Shown in pieces: positions 58,501 to 64,000 of a stretch of 64,000 nucleotides of DNA (its first letter is position 1; each line of letters starts with the position of its first letter). The notes beneath the pieces were generated by a model. That model searched no databases, was not told the origin of the DNA, and saw nothing but the letters and a program-made list of their open reading frames with translations. A program made the position numbers and the translations under genes. The DNA is from Crocodylus rhombifer (taxonomy: Eukaryota > Chordata > Crocodylia > Crocodylidae), in NCBI GenBank assembly GCA_038503035.1, contig JAVSML010018862.1, forward strand, positions 1-64,000. The letters are read 5' to 3'.

Positions 58501-60031
58501 TTTGAGAGAGATTCTGCAGTATAGGTTTATGGCACAAAATAGATCTTTTTGACAGGTTTTTGTTTGTTTGTTTTTAAGACCACCATACAGGAAAAAAACC
58601 AATCAGATGTATATTGTAAAAGTCTTACAGCATGTTACGAAAACCCTATTGAAAGGCTGTAATATTTTTAGGCTTTTATAGAGATATATCAGCAAAACCT
58701 TAGTGGTCCTATTCCTGTGACATTCTATAGGATGGAGTTTCCCCAAAGATGTTAAATACTGTCCTAACAGCACAGTAATCAACTGCAGTGGTTGCCACAG
58801 ATGGGGACTAATGAGCCCTATGTAACTGCACAACAAATGGAGAGGAGTCCACAGGACCATCTGCAATTTGTTTCCTATGATGGGGTCTTTTCAGGGAGTA
58901 AACTTCAGTGATAGATCTCAATTACATGCAACGGTAATCAAGTTATGCATATCACTGATAATTTTCTTCCAATGGTAAATCAGTTTTGTTAATGGTGATA
59001 AACGTTTATTATTCTAATATTTGTTTTTAAACTTTCCAGATGATTTTGAATCTAAATTTACTTTTCATTCTGTGGAAGACTTCCCCCCTCCTGATGAATT
59101 CAAGCCATTTCAGAGAATATATCCCAGCAGGGAGCCTAGGGGTAAGTGTAGAATATAACACACAAACCTCAGGACAAAGGATGTTTATCAAGTATTAAAA
59201 ATGTCAATGTGAAAAAACAGAATGGCACCCAGGCAATTATTAACGTGAAATAGAGTTGCTTGGATGTTCACAGAAACATTATTATGGCTACTGTTATAAC
59301 GAAGCCCAAAGATGCTGTAATGAAGCATCTTTCATTGTAGTGCCTCTAGAGAACAAGCAAACAGTGATGTAAGTTGATATCCACTCTGCTTTAATTGCAT
59401 TAATAACATTCTTTAAAGTTCTCGACACTGATGTTATATAAACATACTAGCATGATCTTGATTTGGCTTTAATTCATGAAATCAGAAGTAAATAGTAATT
59501 ACAGATTAATTTTACTGTTTGTAGTAATAGTACAATTTTGTAAATACAATTTTTGAATATATTATATATTTTAAAGAGACACATTAAAGTTTTCAATGCT
59601 AAGTATGTCAAGTTGGCCCCTAACTCTGCTTTTGGCACATAAATAAGAATAGCTGATTTTTCAGAAGCAATGACTAATAAACCTTTTAAAGGCAATAGAA
59701 GGGTTTGGAACCTTTGGTGAGGGGAAAAAAAGAATCAGGTGGTTGTTTAAGAGCACAAGTTGTACTCACCTAGCTTTAGGAAAAGAACAAGATTTTGAAT
59801 AGATGAATACGCACAAGTTTATAGTTCACTCTTTCTTCTGTTTCTATAAATCCTGTGTATCCTGCATATATAACAGCTCCTCAAATGCCACCAAAAACCC
59901 CAAGCTTTTGTTAGATTGTTTCCATTTTCTGTGGAAGTGCATTATGAAATGGCTCTGTGTAATGAGAAATATCCTTCATTTTTTTTTCAGCTGCCCCTAA
60001 AAATCCTCTGCTAAGAACACATGTGAGATGA
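24400..60031 (+). CDS. WIPF3: WIPF3 (CR16), WAS/WASL-interacting protein family member 3; 7 coding exons, 460 aa
   Basis: Joined exons: 24400-24489, 51957-52089, 53426-53551, 56325-57062, 58249-58401, 59040-59141, 59991-60031. They total 1383 nt, an uninterrupted frame ending in TGA. Family role: WIP proteins bind actin and profilin and bind the WH1 domain of WASP/N-WASP, which couples them to Arp2/3-driven actin assembly; CR16 is the brain/testis paralogue. Seen here: residues 1-30 form a polyproline N-terminus beginning MPVPPPP; a WH2 motif spans about 44-68 with LRKV at 59-62 and [10 protein letters not shown] after it; the [13 protein letters not shown] block is at 97-109; a proline-rich middle spans 117-362; [14 protein letters not shown] lies in exon 5; the WASP-binding segment at about 414-443 contains [20 protein letters not shown]3 is preferred over WIPF1/WIPF2 because of the ALLADIQ-GTRLRKV wording, the absence of a Gly-rich block, and [20 protein letters not shown]. 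The length is close to the mammalian protein (about 480 aa, from memory). The C-terminal 13 residues are the least certain part. Confidence 0.93.
24490..27369. other. WIPF3 intron 1, proximal part
   Basis: No exon recognised. Short minus-strand open frames at 25021-25858 have no family resemblance I can name. Confidence 0.6.
27370..27556 (+). mobile_element. CR1 LINE 3' fragment
   Basis: CTTCCAAGAGAAGTGGTGC... through TTCAGGTCCCTTCTGACCCT and AACTATGAAACTG is the end of CR1 ORF2 plus its 3' UTR, + strand. Confidence 0.85.
28459..31277 (-). pseudogene. CR1 ORF2: endonuclease-reverse transcriptase, two frameshifts
   Basis: The product nicks target DNA and reverse-transcribes the LINE RNA. Endonuclease (31277-30310): [39 protein letters not shown] and [10 protein letters not shown] (catalytic D/H). 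RT (30394-29030): [51 protein letters not shown] and the catalytic FADD in [11 protein letters not shown]-terminus (29121-28459): [19 protein letters not shown] and [17 protein letters not shown]. The frame changes near 30310, between endonuclease and RT, and near 29045, after the catalytic motifs. All key residues remain, but the ORF as read is broken. Confidence 0.93.
31291..31757 (-). pseudogene. CR1 ORF1 C-terminal SGNH/GDSL-type esterase domain, one frameshift
   Basis: The minus-strand frame from 31757 encodes [20 protein letters not shown] and [11 protein letters not shown]; the G-x-N-D is SGNH block III. Near 31434 a run of G's is one base short compared with the expected reading. The neighbouring frame continues with [11 protein letters not shown] and RDGLHLSP, the D-x-x-H of block V, and a stop at 31291. 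CR1 ORF1 proteins are known to carry an esterase domain. The N-terminal half (block I serine region) is lost by 5' truncation. Confidence 0.88.
33333..33399. repeat. (AG)n tract within an inverted repeat
   Basis: GACTGATCTCTCTC at 33333 pairs with GAGAGAGATCAGTC ending at 33399. The right arm includes an 11-unit AG microsatellite (33372-33392). A second AGAGAGAGTCTC patch follows. Confidence 0.85.
34477..34522. repeat. Perfect 13-bp inverted repeat
   Basis: CAGATTTTGTGGA at 34477-34489 and TCCACAAAATCTG at 34510-34522 are separated by 20 bp. Likely the end of an old DNA transposon whose GC-rich body is at 34190-34440. Confidence 0.75.
35416..36160 (-). mobile_element. CR1 LINE 3' fragment
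   Basis: 3' end at about 35416 (AGAATCATAGAATATAAGGG). The minus-strand product includes [36 protein letters not shown] and [14 protein letters not shown], the ORF2 C-terminus. Same subfamily as the + strand copy at 43600-46107. 5' truncated near 36160. Confidence 0.88.
36345..36568 (+). repeat. Interspersed repeat ending GTCTAATAAAAGATATCAC
   Basis: It contains TGCCTGAAGAAGGTGTTTG and TTTTTCCAACTATTTGG, shared with a copy at about 57400-57525. The last part, AATAAAAGATATCAC, is also present at about 54905-54920. Family not identified; resembles tails of non-autonomous elements common in reptile genomes. Confidence 0.6.
36569..37390. repeat. GC-rich low-complexity block
   Basis: Rich in GCTGCTGCT, CCCC and GGGG tracts, open in many frames on both strands. 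No domain or termini recognised; probably the body of a non-autonomous transposon. Confidence 0.45.
37904..38575. mobile_element. Foldback DNA transposon (672 bp) with long inverted arms
   Basis: The left arm (37904-38070: TAGGGCTATGCAAAGC, AAACGATTCGGCCATAGACACAG, TACCTCAAGGTACCAGG) is inverted in the right arm (about 38388-38575, ending GCTTTGCACATCTCTA). The 8-bp flanks CATATTGC (37896-37903) and CATATTAC (38576-38583) match at 7 of 8, suggesting a hAT-type transposase. The loop region is GC-rich with no transposase. A half copy lies at 44129-44352. Confidence 0.85.
38584..39328. other. WIPF3 intron 1: no gene seen
   Basis: AT-rich sequence without recognised exon or repeat. Confidence 0.5.
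39329..42190 (-). mobile_element. CR1 LINE with most of ORF2 (2.9 kb), multiply frameshifted
   Basis: 3' end at about 39329. The minus-strand product pieces in order from the 5' side: [15 protein letters not shown] and [12 protein letters not shown] (endonuclease, 41959-41546), [16 protein letters not shown] (41631-40915), [20 protein letters not shown] (40925-40641), [20 protein letters not shown] and [20 protein letters not shown] (40584-40225), [18 protein letters not shown] and [10 protein letters not shown] (40394-39663), and the C-terminus to 39412. At least five frame changes. 5' truncated near 42190 before ORF1. Confidence 0.92.
42191..43599. other. WIPF3 intron 1: GC-rich block and a palindromic repeat, no gene
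   Basis: 42580-43040 is GC-rich, open in several frames, no domain recognised. A foldback follows at 43111-43228. Confidence 0.5.
43111..43228. repeat. Imperfect palindrome (foldback MITE-like)
   Basis: CCACATGTTGAAGTCAGTTTAAGGCATGATA (two blocks, 43111-43141) is mirrored by TATCATGCCTTAAATTGAACATGTG (43203-43227) around an AT-rich loop. Confidence 0.75.
44129..44352. mobile_element. Half copy of the foldback transposon inside CR1
   Basis: TAGGGCTGTGCGAAGC, CCCATTAATCTCTCC, TCATAGACACAGCTTTATAT and CGTACCAGGTGTGG match the left arm of 37904-38575 in order. The right arm and part of the host CR1 are gone, suggesting a later deletion. Confidence 0.85.
45251..45483. mobile_element. hAT-type element (233 bp) inside CR1, perfect 8-bp duplication
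   Basis: Ends CAGGGCTGTCCCC and GGGATGGCTCTG are inverted repeats. The flanks CCAAGAAG (45243-45250) and CCAAGAAG (45484-45491) are identical. Removing the element restores the CR1 reading [13 protein letters not shown]-rich, non-coding. Confidence 0.92.
46108..46931. other. WIPF3 intron 1: no gene seen
   Basis: AT-rich; no recognisable exon or repeat. Confidence 0.5.
46932..47205. mobile_element. hAT-type element, TAGTGGTTCTCAACC family
   Basis: The left end TAGTGGTTCTCAACCTTTTTGG is inverted at GGTGCCCTGGTTGAGAATCA. GGCACCCTTCAAAATCTTG type internal sequence. Related to the copy at 9461-9729. Flanking duplication not clear. Confidence 0.7.
47206..48579. other. WIPF3 intron 1: no gene seen
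   Basis: AT-rich; no exon or classifiable repeat. Confidence 0.5.
48580..48960 (-). mobile_element. Ancient CR1/L3-type LINE relic
   Basis: The minus strand resembles the RT region of old CR1: TCATTAACAAAAGACC, CCTAAACCCAATGTCTGTGAA and ACACTACCCATTGGCAAG correspond to the block encoding LF-DDP-GVPQ-LGP-type sequence. Highly decayed. Confidence 0.65.
48961..50890. other. WIPF3 intron 1: no gene seen, contains (AT)n
   Basis: AT-rich, with the long AT microsatellite at 49470-49517. No exon recognised. Confidence 0.5.
49470..49517. repeat. (AT)24 microsatellite
   Basis: Uninterrupted alternating AT over about 48 bp. Confidence 0.98.
50899..51085. mobile_element. Young short hAT-type element (187 bp), perfect 8-bp duplication
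   Basis: The left end CTGGGGTGGGCAGTTATTTT pairs with the right end AAATTTTGCCCACCCCTG-like terminus (TTTTGCCCACCCCTG). GAATAAAC flanks both sides (50891-50898 and 51086-51093), identical. Same family as 8986-9171, 21709-21886, and the ends of 11328-13181. Confidence 0.93.
51094..51956. other. WIPF3 intron 1, distal end
   Basis: No additional exon recognised. A polypyrimidine stretch before the acceptor at 51956 is moderate (TTGTTGTTTTCAACAG). Confidence 0.6.
51957..52089 (+). CDS. WIPF3: WIPF3 coding exon 2: WH2 actin-binding motif
   Basis: The acceptor is TTTTCAACAG at 51947-51956 and the donor GTAAGT at 52090; the exon enters in phase 0 and leaves in phase 1. It encodes residues 31-74 plus the first base of codon 75. 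The core [17 protein letters not shown] is a WH2 motif: an amphipathic helix followed by the L-R-K-V actin-contact segment (residues 59-62). [10 protein letters not shown] follows, as in verprolin/WIP family members. A degenerate hAT-type repeat begins almost immediately after the donor (about 52095). Confidence 0.95.
52095..52535. mobile_element. Truncated hAT-type element, family of 15180-16180
   Basis: GCATGGCACGCAAAGGTATTTTGC, GTGTACCTCGGGGTGGACAG and GTGTTTTTGGCACTC and the right end CATTGCCAACCCCTG match the 15180-16180 element. The left terminus is missing. It starts within a few bases of the exon 2 donor. Confidence 0.75.
52536..53425. other. WIPF3 intron 2, remainder
   Basis: AT-rich intron; no further feature recognised. 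Confidence 0.7.
53426..53551 (+). CDS. WIPF3: WIPF3 coding exon 3 ([11 protein letters not shown] block)
   Basis: The acceptor is CTTTATAATAG ending at 53425 and the donor GTAAGG at 53552; phase 1 in and out. It encodes residues 75-116, including [20 protein letters not shown], a WIP-family conserved patch just after the WH2 motif (compare the GLFQAGMPKLR region of WIPF1). The codon split across the junction is A|AG, giving Lys75. The Gly-rich stretch of WIPF1 is absent here, which supports WIPF3. Confidence 0.94.
53552..56324. other. WIPF3 intron 3
   Basis: No exon recognised. A repeat fragment at about 54838-54922 shares AATAAAAGATATCAC with 36568. A short open frame at 55346-55630 has no recognisable domain. 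Confidence 0.65.
56325..57062 (+). CDS. WIPF3: WIPF3 coding exon 4: large proline-rich exon
   Basis: The acceptor is a TTTTTTCTTCCAG tract ending at 56324 and the donor GTAAGA at 57063; 738 nt, phase 1 in and out. It encodes residues 117-362. The composition is dominated by Pro/Ser, with repeated PPPPPPP runs and SH3-ligand-like segments such as [10 protein letters not shown] and PLPPTPP. These are the usual docking sites for Nck/cortactin/Src-type SH3 domains and profilin in the family. The reading frame remains open for 83 nt past the donor, ending at TAG 57143-57145, but that tail does not resemble WIP proteins and the splice site is strong. Confidence 0.94.
57063..58248. other. WIPF3 intron 4
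   Basis: It contains an interspersed repeat copy at 57400-57525 and a T/G run at 57681-57703. No exon recognised. Confidence 0.7.
57400..57525 (+). repeat. Interspersed repeat, copy of the 36345-36568 family
   Basis: ACCTGAAGAAGGGTGTTTGC, CAAAAGCTTGC and TTTCCAACTATTTAG are shared with the copy at 36345-36568. Confidence 0.6.
58249..58401 (+). CDS. WIPF3: WIPF3 coding exon 5
   Basis: The acceptor is TGTATCTTTAAG ending at 58248 and the donor GTAATA at 58402 (a weaker donor); 153 nt, phase 1 in and out. It encodes residues 363-413, including [20 protein letters not shown] and FRNGN. The [10 protein letters not shown] segment is shared by WIP-family proteins upstream of the WASP-binding tail. 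The non-consensus donor could allow skipping; skipping would preserve frame because the exon length is a multiple of three. Confidence 0.92.
58402..59039. other. WIPF3 intron 5
   Basis: AT-rich, no feature recognised beyond splice sites. Confidence 0.75.
59040..59141 (+). CDS. WIPF3: WIPF3 coding exon 6: WASP/N-WASP WH1-binding segment
   Basis: The acceptor is TTTTTAAACTTTCCAG ending at 59039 and the donor GTAAGT at 59142; 102 nt, phase 1 in and out. It encodes residues 414-447. [19 protein letters not shown] corresponds to the WIPF1 ESRFYFHPISDLPPPEPY region, which wraps the WH1 domain of N-WASP in known structures. The key aromatic (F-x-F) and DFPPP elements are retained. RIYPSREP follows. 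Confidence 0.95.
59142..59990. other. WIPF3 intron 6
   Basis: AT-rich; ends in a strong T9-CAG acceptor. No other exon recognised. Confidence 0.7.
59991..60031 (+). CDS. WIPF3: WIPF3 terminal coding segment (13 codons + stop)
   Basis: A strong acceptor (nine T's then CAG) ends at 59990. The frame continues [13 protein letters not shown] followed by TGA at 60029-60031. The short basic tail is compatible with a WIP-family C-terminus, but I do not recognise these residues. An alternative last exon further downstream, outside this window, cannot be excluded. Everything after 60031 would be 3' UTR. Confidence 0.7.
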
Positions 60032-60466
60032 GATGATTCTTCGAAAAGGATCTTTGGGTCAGTACTGCAAAGAAGGATGGAGGATCCCAAAAATCAAATT
60101 ATGAAACAGAGGAGGCTTTGTTAGATCAGCAGACATTTGCTTGAATCAGGTGCTGCAGTTCCATGCCTAATTTGGTATTTTTAAAACTGGAAAAGTAGTA
60201 ATAATTATGCACTCTCAGAACTGGCCTCATCACTATATGAGACTATATGGGAAATCTGAATGCTAAAACCCTGAAACAAAGTATACGAAAGGCATTCAAT
60301 TTCTGACTGTGCTTATTATATACTACTTATTCCAGTCTTGGGCAAGAGGTGTCATCTCAAACAGTATTTCTTGCATTAAATACCCTCAGGTTTTTTTCTT
60401 AAGTATTTCCAGAATTGCTCCACACAGTTTGATCTTATATTTTAAATATTTTTCACTTGGTTAACT

Positions 60467-60472
60467 AATAAA
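60467..60472 (+). terminator. Candidate proximal polyadenylation signal AATAAA
   Basis: A canonical hexamer 436 nt after the stop codon. No pronounced GT-rich element is seen immediately downstream, so it may be weak or unused. Confidence 0.3.
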
Positions 60473-62637
60473 TAAGACACCATGAACAATATTGTTATGA
60501 CCTATATAAATTACACTTCTGGCCATCCATTTCTACCTCCCCCTCTGATCACTGGATAATAGATCAATTATTGCCACAGAGAAGTCTACTGCATTTGTAA
60601 AGCAGCTGTGGACACCCCTGCATGCAGTACTGTATAGTATACTATGTATAGTATCCCTGGCTATGTTACACATCAGTGTAGCATAGGTAGCTGTGTATAT
60701 TTGGCAGACAGGGCAAAACTTTTCCAAGTTGCAGGAAAAGCCCAGGGTGCAAAAAATGGGATGAATGCATATTCCAATCAATGTATGTATAAGGGAACTT
60801 TTGAATCACCACTCCCCTGATTGCCCCTTTATTCAGCATTCATCTCTTCCCCACTGCTCCCCAGTTAAGCTCTTTTAGAATTGCTGCTACTACCCAGGAG
60901 CTGATATGTCACTTTTTGCTAGACTTGCTAGTAATGTTCTCTTTCCTCCCAAGACTCCTTTCATAGCTGAAAAAAGCTTTACTACATATTAGAAATAGGA
61001 TTGGTTGTGCTCACCACTCCCACTGAATGACACTGAGGGATAATTGTTAGGTTTTGTACAAAACGGATAACTGAATGAGCTCCTTGTCCCCTAAATATTC
61101 ATTGCAAACCACAGAAGGTTTACATCCTGGTTTCTCAAGAGATCCTGGTCTGAATCACTTTTTCAGACAGCCTTCTAAAAGTCAAGAAAAGAGTCCTCTG
61201 GCAGGCATCTCTTCACTCTTCTCCTTTCCAGATAGAGCAGTGCCTACTCAGCTGGACAAAGCTGGTTCTGCAAGCAGCTGACAGAAGGAGCTGCACAGCT
61301 CCAAGCAAGGAGGAGGTAGGCAGTTCCAGGGGATGCTAGAGTAGATTATAGACTTATTTGAACATTTTCTCTTAAAAATCAAAAATTATACCTTATTTCC
61401 TTAAAAGGAGTGAGTGCAGACTTTGGAATCCAAAACTAACCTAGCTCTCGTCTTCAGTTTAACGCTGCAGTTAAGCTCTGTTGCACTCATGGGCATATCT
61501 AGAATTTTGAAAAGGGGGGTGCAGATTGTGAAATGTATCATCACATATAAAACAACACGTTTTTTCTCTGGTTGAAAACATACAAACCCTAGAAGCTTAA
61601 CTAATATGCTAGGGGGCTAGGGTTATATTATTTTGTTTAAGATTTAAAGCAAAAACAAATATAACTTCATTGGAATGAGTTAAAAACAATCTACAGGGCT
61701 GTGAAATAGAAGTTTCGTTACCAATAGCAGAACTGCAGAGCAAAGGATACCTTGATCGGTAGAACATCAAGATCACTAAAAAGGAGAGGATCGTTAACAC
61801 CACTGGAATTAAGCATTTAGAAGGGATCAGGTAGGTAACAGGGTGCCATAAAGTCAGTTGACTCCCTCAGCACTGCCTGCCTAGAAATGCTACTGCCACT
61901 GCTAGGCAGTTAGTTTTAAACTTTGGGTGGAGCAGCAATCAAAGGTGGGGGTGCAAAAGAACCAGTGTACCCCCCCCCCTTGGATCCACCCTGGTTGTCC
62001 TGCCTCCAGAGGTGATCTCTCTTTACCAGCCCCACACAATATGCAAAATGAAAAGGAGTGTGTGTGTGTGTGGAATTGTTGCGCTTGGTCAAGGAAGATG
62101 ATCAAGTTTGGAAATAATGGATAAATAGAAAAATTTCTGACACATGCTAAATCTACTGTCCCTCTTAAGCTATAAACAGACATCTCATTTGACCCTGAAT
62201 CAAAACAGGAGTGGCAGTCACTTGCATGTTGCCTTTCCAAGCTGCCTTGCTGCTCCTTTGCCAGTAGGTGGCCAGGAAAAGTACACAACCTGGCAGGCTT
62301 GTCCCTATAATTAACCACAATAACCATGCAGACATACAACAGGACATCCCATGATAAAGTATAAGCACATTTATTTGGCATACTTCAAATGCACTTGAAT
62401 TGGGATAGTGGATCTGTAAATCTGCATGATCCCAGAACAAAAGTCTCTCTCCTGACTGTGAACATTACATCTGTTCGTAGCCCTACGGACTCAGACTAAG
62501 GTTCGACAGTACACTCTGGCTGTTCTGTGTTGCTCCCAACAATTTGAGGCAGGTGGACAACAGTGAATCCAATCATAGAAGTTTAGGAGAAAGGCTGTAG
62601 AAATGAGACTGGATTCTAAAGTCACTGACGTAATCTA

Positions 62638-63133
62638 CAGGGATGGGCAAAATATGGCTCTTGGGCCGGATGCAGCCTGCCAACTGATTGTACCTGGCCC
62701 AGGGGCAGGCAGCCACAAACTCATGGGATCCAGCCTGTGGGCAGCTGGTGTTGTAAGCTCCAGCCACTGCATGATGCTGGGCAGACTTGACTGTTTCTGC
62801 CCAGTGCTGACACTGGGATCAGCTGTAGACCTGGGTGGATGCCCCCAATTCCCACCTGGAACCTATTGGCACTGGGCAGATGCTGGAGTAAGCTGTGGAC
62901 ATGGCTAGCAGGTTCTGGGTCAGGTTGAGGGATCAGGGCTTGCTGCAGCTCTGGGTGGAGGGAGGTGGGGGAAGGGAGATGAGGAGAGTGAGAGATAGGT
63001 GTGGCCTTTGATTTAGGGCATTTTGGTGAGCTGTTGCAAGCCAGGGGGTAGGGATGGTGACCCAGTCTGCAGCGGCTCACCAAAACTCCCTCTGTGGCCC
63101 TTGCCCTTGGCCCCAAATAATTGCTCACCCCTG
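62638..63133. mobile_element. hAT-type element (about 0.5 kb) in the probable 3' UTR
   Basis: The left end CAGGGATGGGCAAAATATGG pairs with the right end AATAATTGCTCACCCCTG. GGGCCGGATGCAGCCTGCC matches the left end of 11328-13181. The 8-bp flanks are poorly conserved, suggesting an older insertion. The open frames in it are compositional. Confidence 0.8.
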
Positions 63134-63528
63134 GTTTAAAATAATTTTTCCAGCTGTATAGTAGAGGAATTTCAGAACTGAGATCTGGACATTCATACCT
63201 GTTCTGCACATGCAGATACTTCTGAATGAATTACTCTTATACAAAACAAATGTGCAGAAGCATGTGACAGAAAAGTAACATTTAAGTTGAAGTCAACATG
63301 GACATTGTTCTTTTAATAGCAATAGAAAAAGTCTAATGCTATAGTAATCGTGTTTGGCAACAGTATTATCACTATTTTACATTGTAATGTTAGTATGATT
63401 TATTTCCTGTTATCTGTATGTAACCTGTATACAGCCATGTCATTATTTTTATAAGGATTTTTTTTATTTATTAAAAGTGTCTTGGCAGAATTTGACAACA
63501 TTAAATAGAGATGCTTTACTGCTGTCTT

Positions 63529-63551
63529 ATTAAATAGTGAGTGTGTTTGTC
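63529..63551 (+). terminator. Candidate distal polyadenylation signal with GT-rich downstream element
   Basis: ATTAAA at 63529-63534 is followed by GTGAGTGTGTTTGTC starting at 63537. Two more ATTAAA hexamers lie just upstream (63470, 63500). This is the common variant hexamer, and without transcript data its use is inference. Confidence 0.4.
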
Positions 63552-64000
63552 AAAAGCAAAATAGTGTTTAAGGGTTAATTTGAGATGGATTAAGTGACAG
63601 ATGTTTCTATATCAAGGGTGATTGGTACTGCCGCAATCTTAGGTACTTGCTTTAAAAGAAAGCAAGACTCTACACACACCTCCCCTTACCCTCCTTACAC
63701 ATGCTTAATGCCCCTGTTTCCACACCTGGTTTTACAAGGCTATACTACTTCCATATCATCTCTGCTGACTTCTTAATAGTCAGGGTCCATGGTTGTTAAA
63801 GCGAGTTTTGGAAGTTGCCTGCCACCTACCTACAAGTTCAAAGGTGAATGACAGAAGTTTTTAAAGTCATGAACAGCCCACAATTTTGCTCCATCAAAAC
63901 CAAACCTTGTTTAACCATTTGAACTGCCCGAGTCCCTGATTATTTGAGTCCTTAGCATCTCTGCAGGTTTCCTTCTCAATGTTCAGCCTTCATTAGCTTC
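63552..64000. other. Downstream sequence, no gene seen
   Basis: No exon or repeat recognised up to the window edge. Confidence 0.5.

Larger units (their letters stand above)
60032..63540 (+). other. Probable WIPF3 3' UTR and downstream sequence
   Basis: AT-rich sequence without convincing coding potential. AATAAA occurs at 60467-60472. A cluster of ATTAAA hexamers occurs at 63470, 63500 and 63529, the last followed within about 10 nt by a GT-rich tract (63537-63551), the usual layout of a cleavage site. If the distal site is used, the 3' UTR is about 3.5 kb and contains the hAT element at 62638-63133. The short open frame at 61075-61281 has no recognisable domain. Confidence 0.5.

Noticed and set aside
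61075..61281. 68-codon open frame after the WIPF3 stop
   Set aside because: In the probable 3' UTR, no in-phase acceptor and no similarity to the WIP C-terminus.
1..64000. Search for tRNA, rRNA, CRISPR or bacterial-type operons
   Set aside because: Nothing recognised; gene structure and repeats are those of a vertebrate nuclear genome.

Overview
This is vertebrate nuclear DNA: long introns, GT-AG splice sites, dense CR1 LINEs and many short non-autonomous hAT-type DNA transposons. Several CR1 subfamilies, one nearly intact CR1 with an esterase-type ORF1, and abundant hAT-like elements together best fit a crocodilian. A turtle is the main alternative. Birds fit less well because they carry far fewer DNA transposons. 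The species call is inference.

The only cellular gene I can support is WIPF3 (CR16, WAS/WASL-interacting protein family member 3) on the + strand. Seven coding exons were assembled by hand: 24400-24489, 51957-52089, 53426-53551, 56325-57062, 58249-58401, 59040-59141 and 59991-60031. They sum to 1383 nt in a consistent frame (phase 0 at the first junction, phase 1 at all later ones) and give 460 residues plus a stop. The protein has an N-terminal polyproline tract, one WH2 actin-binding motif, a long proline-rich middle and a C-terminal WASP/N-WASP-binding segment. Intron 1 is about 27.5 kb and holds much of the repeat content. Candidate polyadenylation signals lie at 60467 and 63470-63534.

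Layout: 1-24342 is upstream of the start-codon exon (upstream introns or intergenic) and has CR1 fragments at 150-2690, an old CR1 relic at 3788-4130, a 1.7-kb DNA transposon at 5363-7073, an internally deleted CR1 at 7220-8312, hAT elements at 8986, 9461, 11328 and 15180, and a four-level nest of transposons at 17509 to about 21700. Positions 24343-60031 are the WIPF3 coding span. Its intron 1 carries a nearly complete CR1 (28366-31760), further CR1 copies at 35416, 39329 and 43600, a foldback element at 37904-38575, and a young hAT copy at 50899-51085. Positions 60032-64000 are 3' UTR and downstream sequence with another hAT copy.

No tRNA, rRNA, CRISPR array or prokaryotic system is visible. 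The most notable structures are transposon biology: the nested insertions, the CR1 copy with its SGNH-hydrolase ORF1 next to ORF2, the hAT elements that carry GC-rich tandem cargo, and a 26-bp transposon segment embedded in a CR1.
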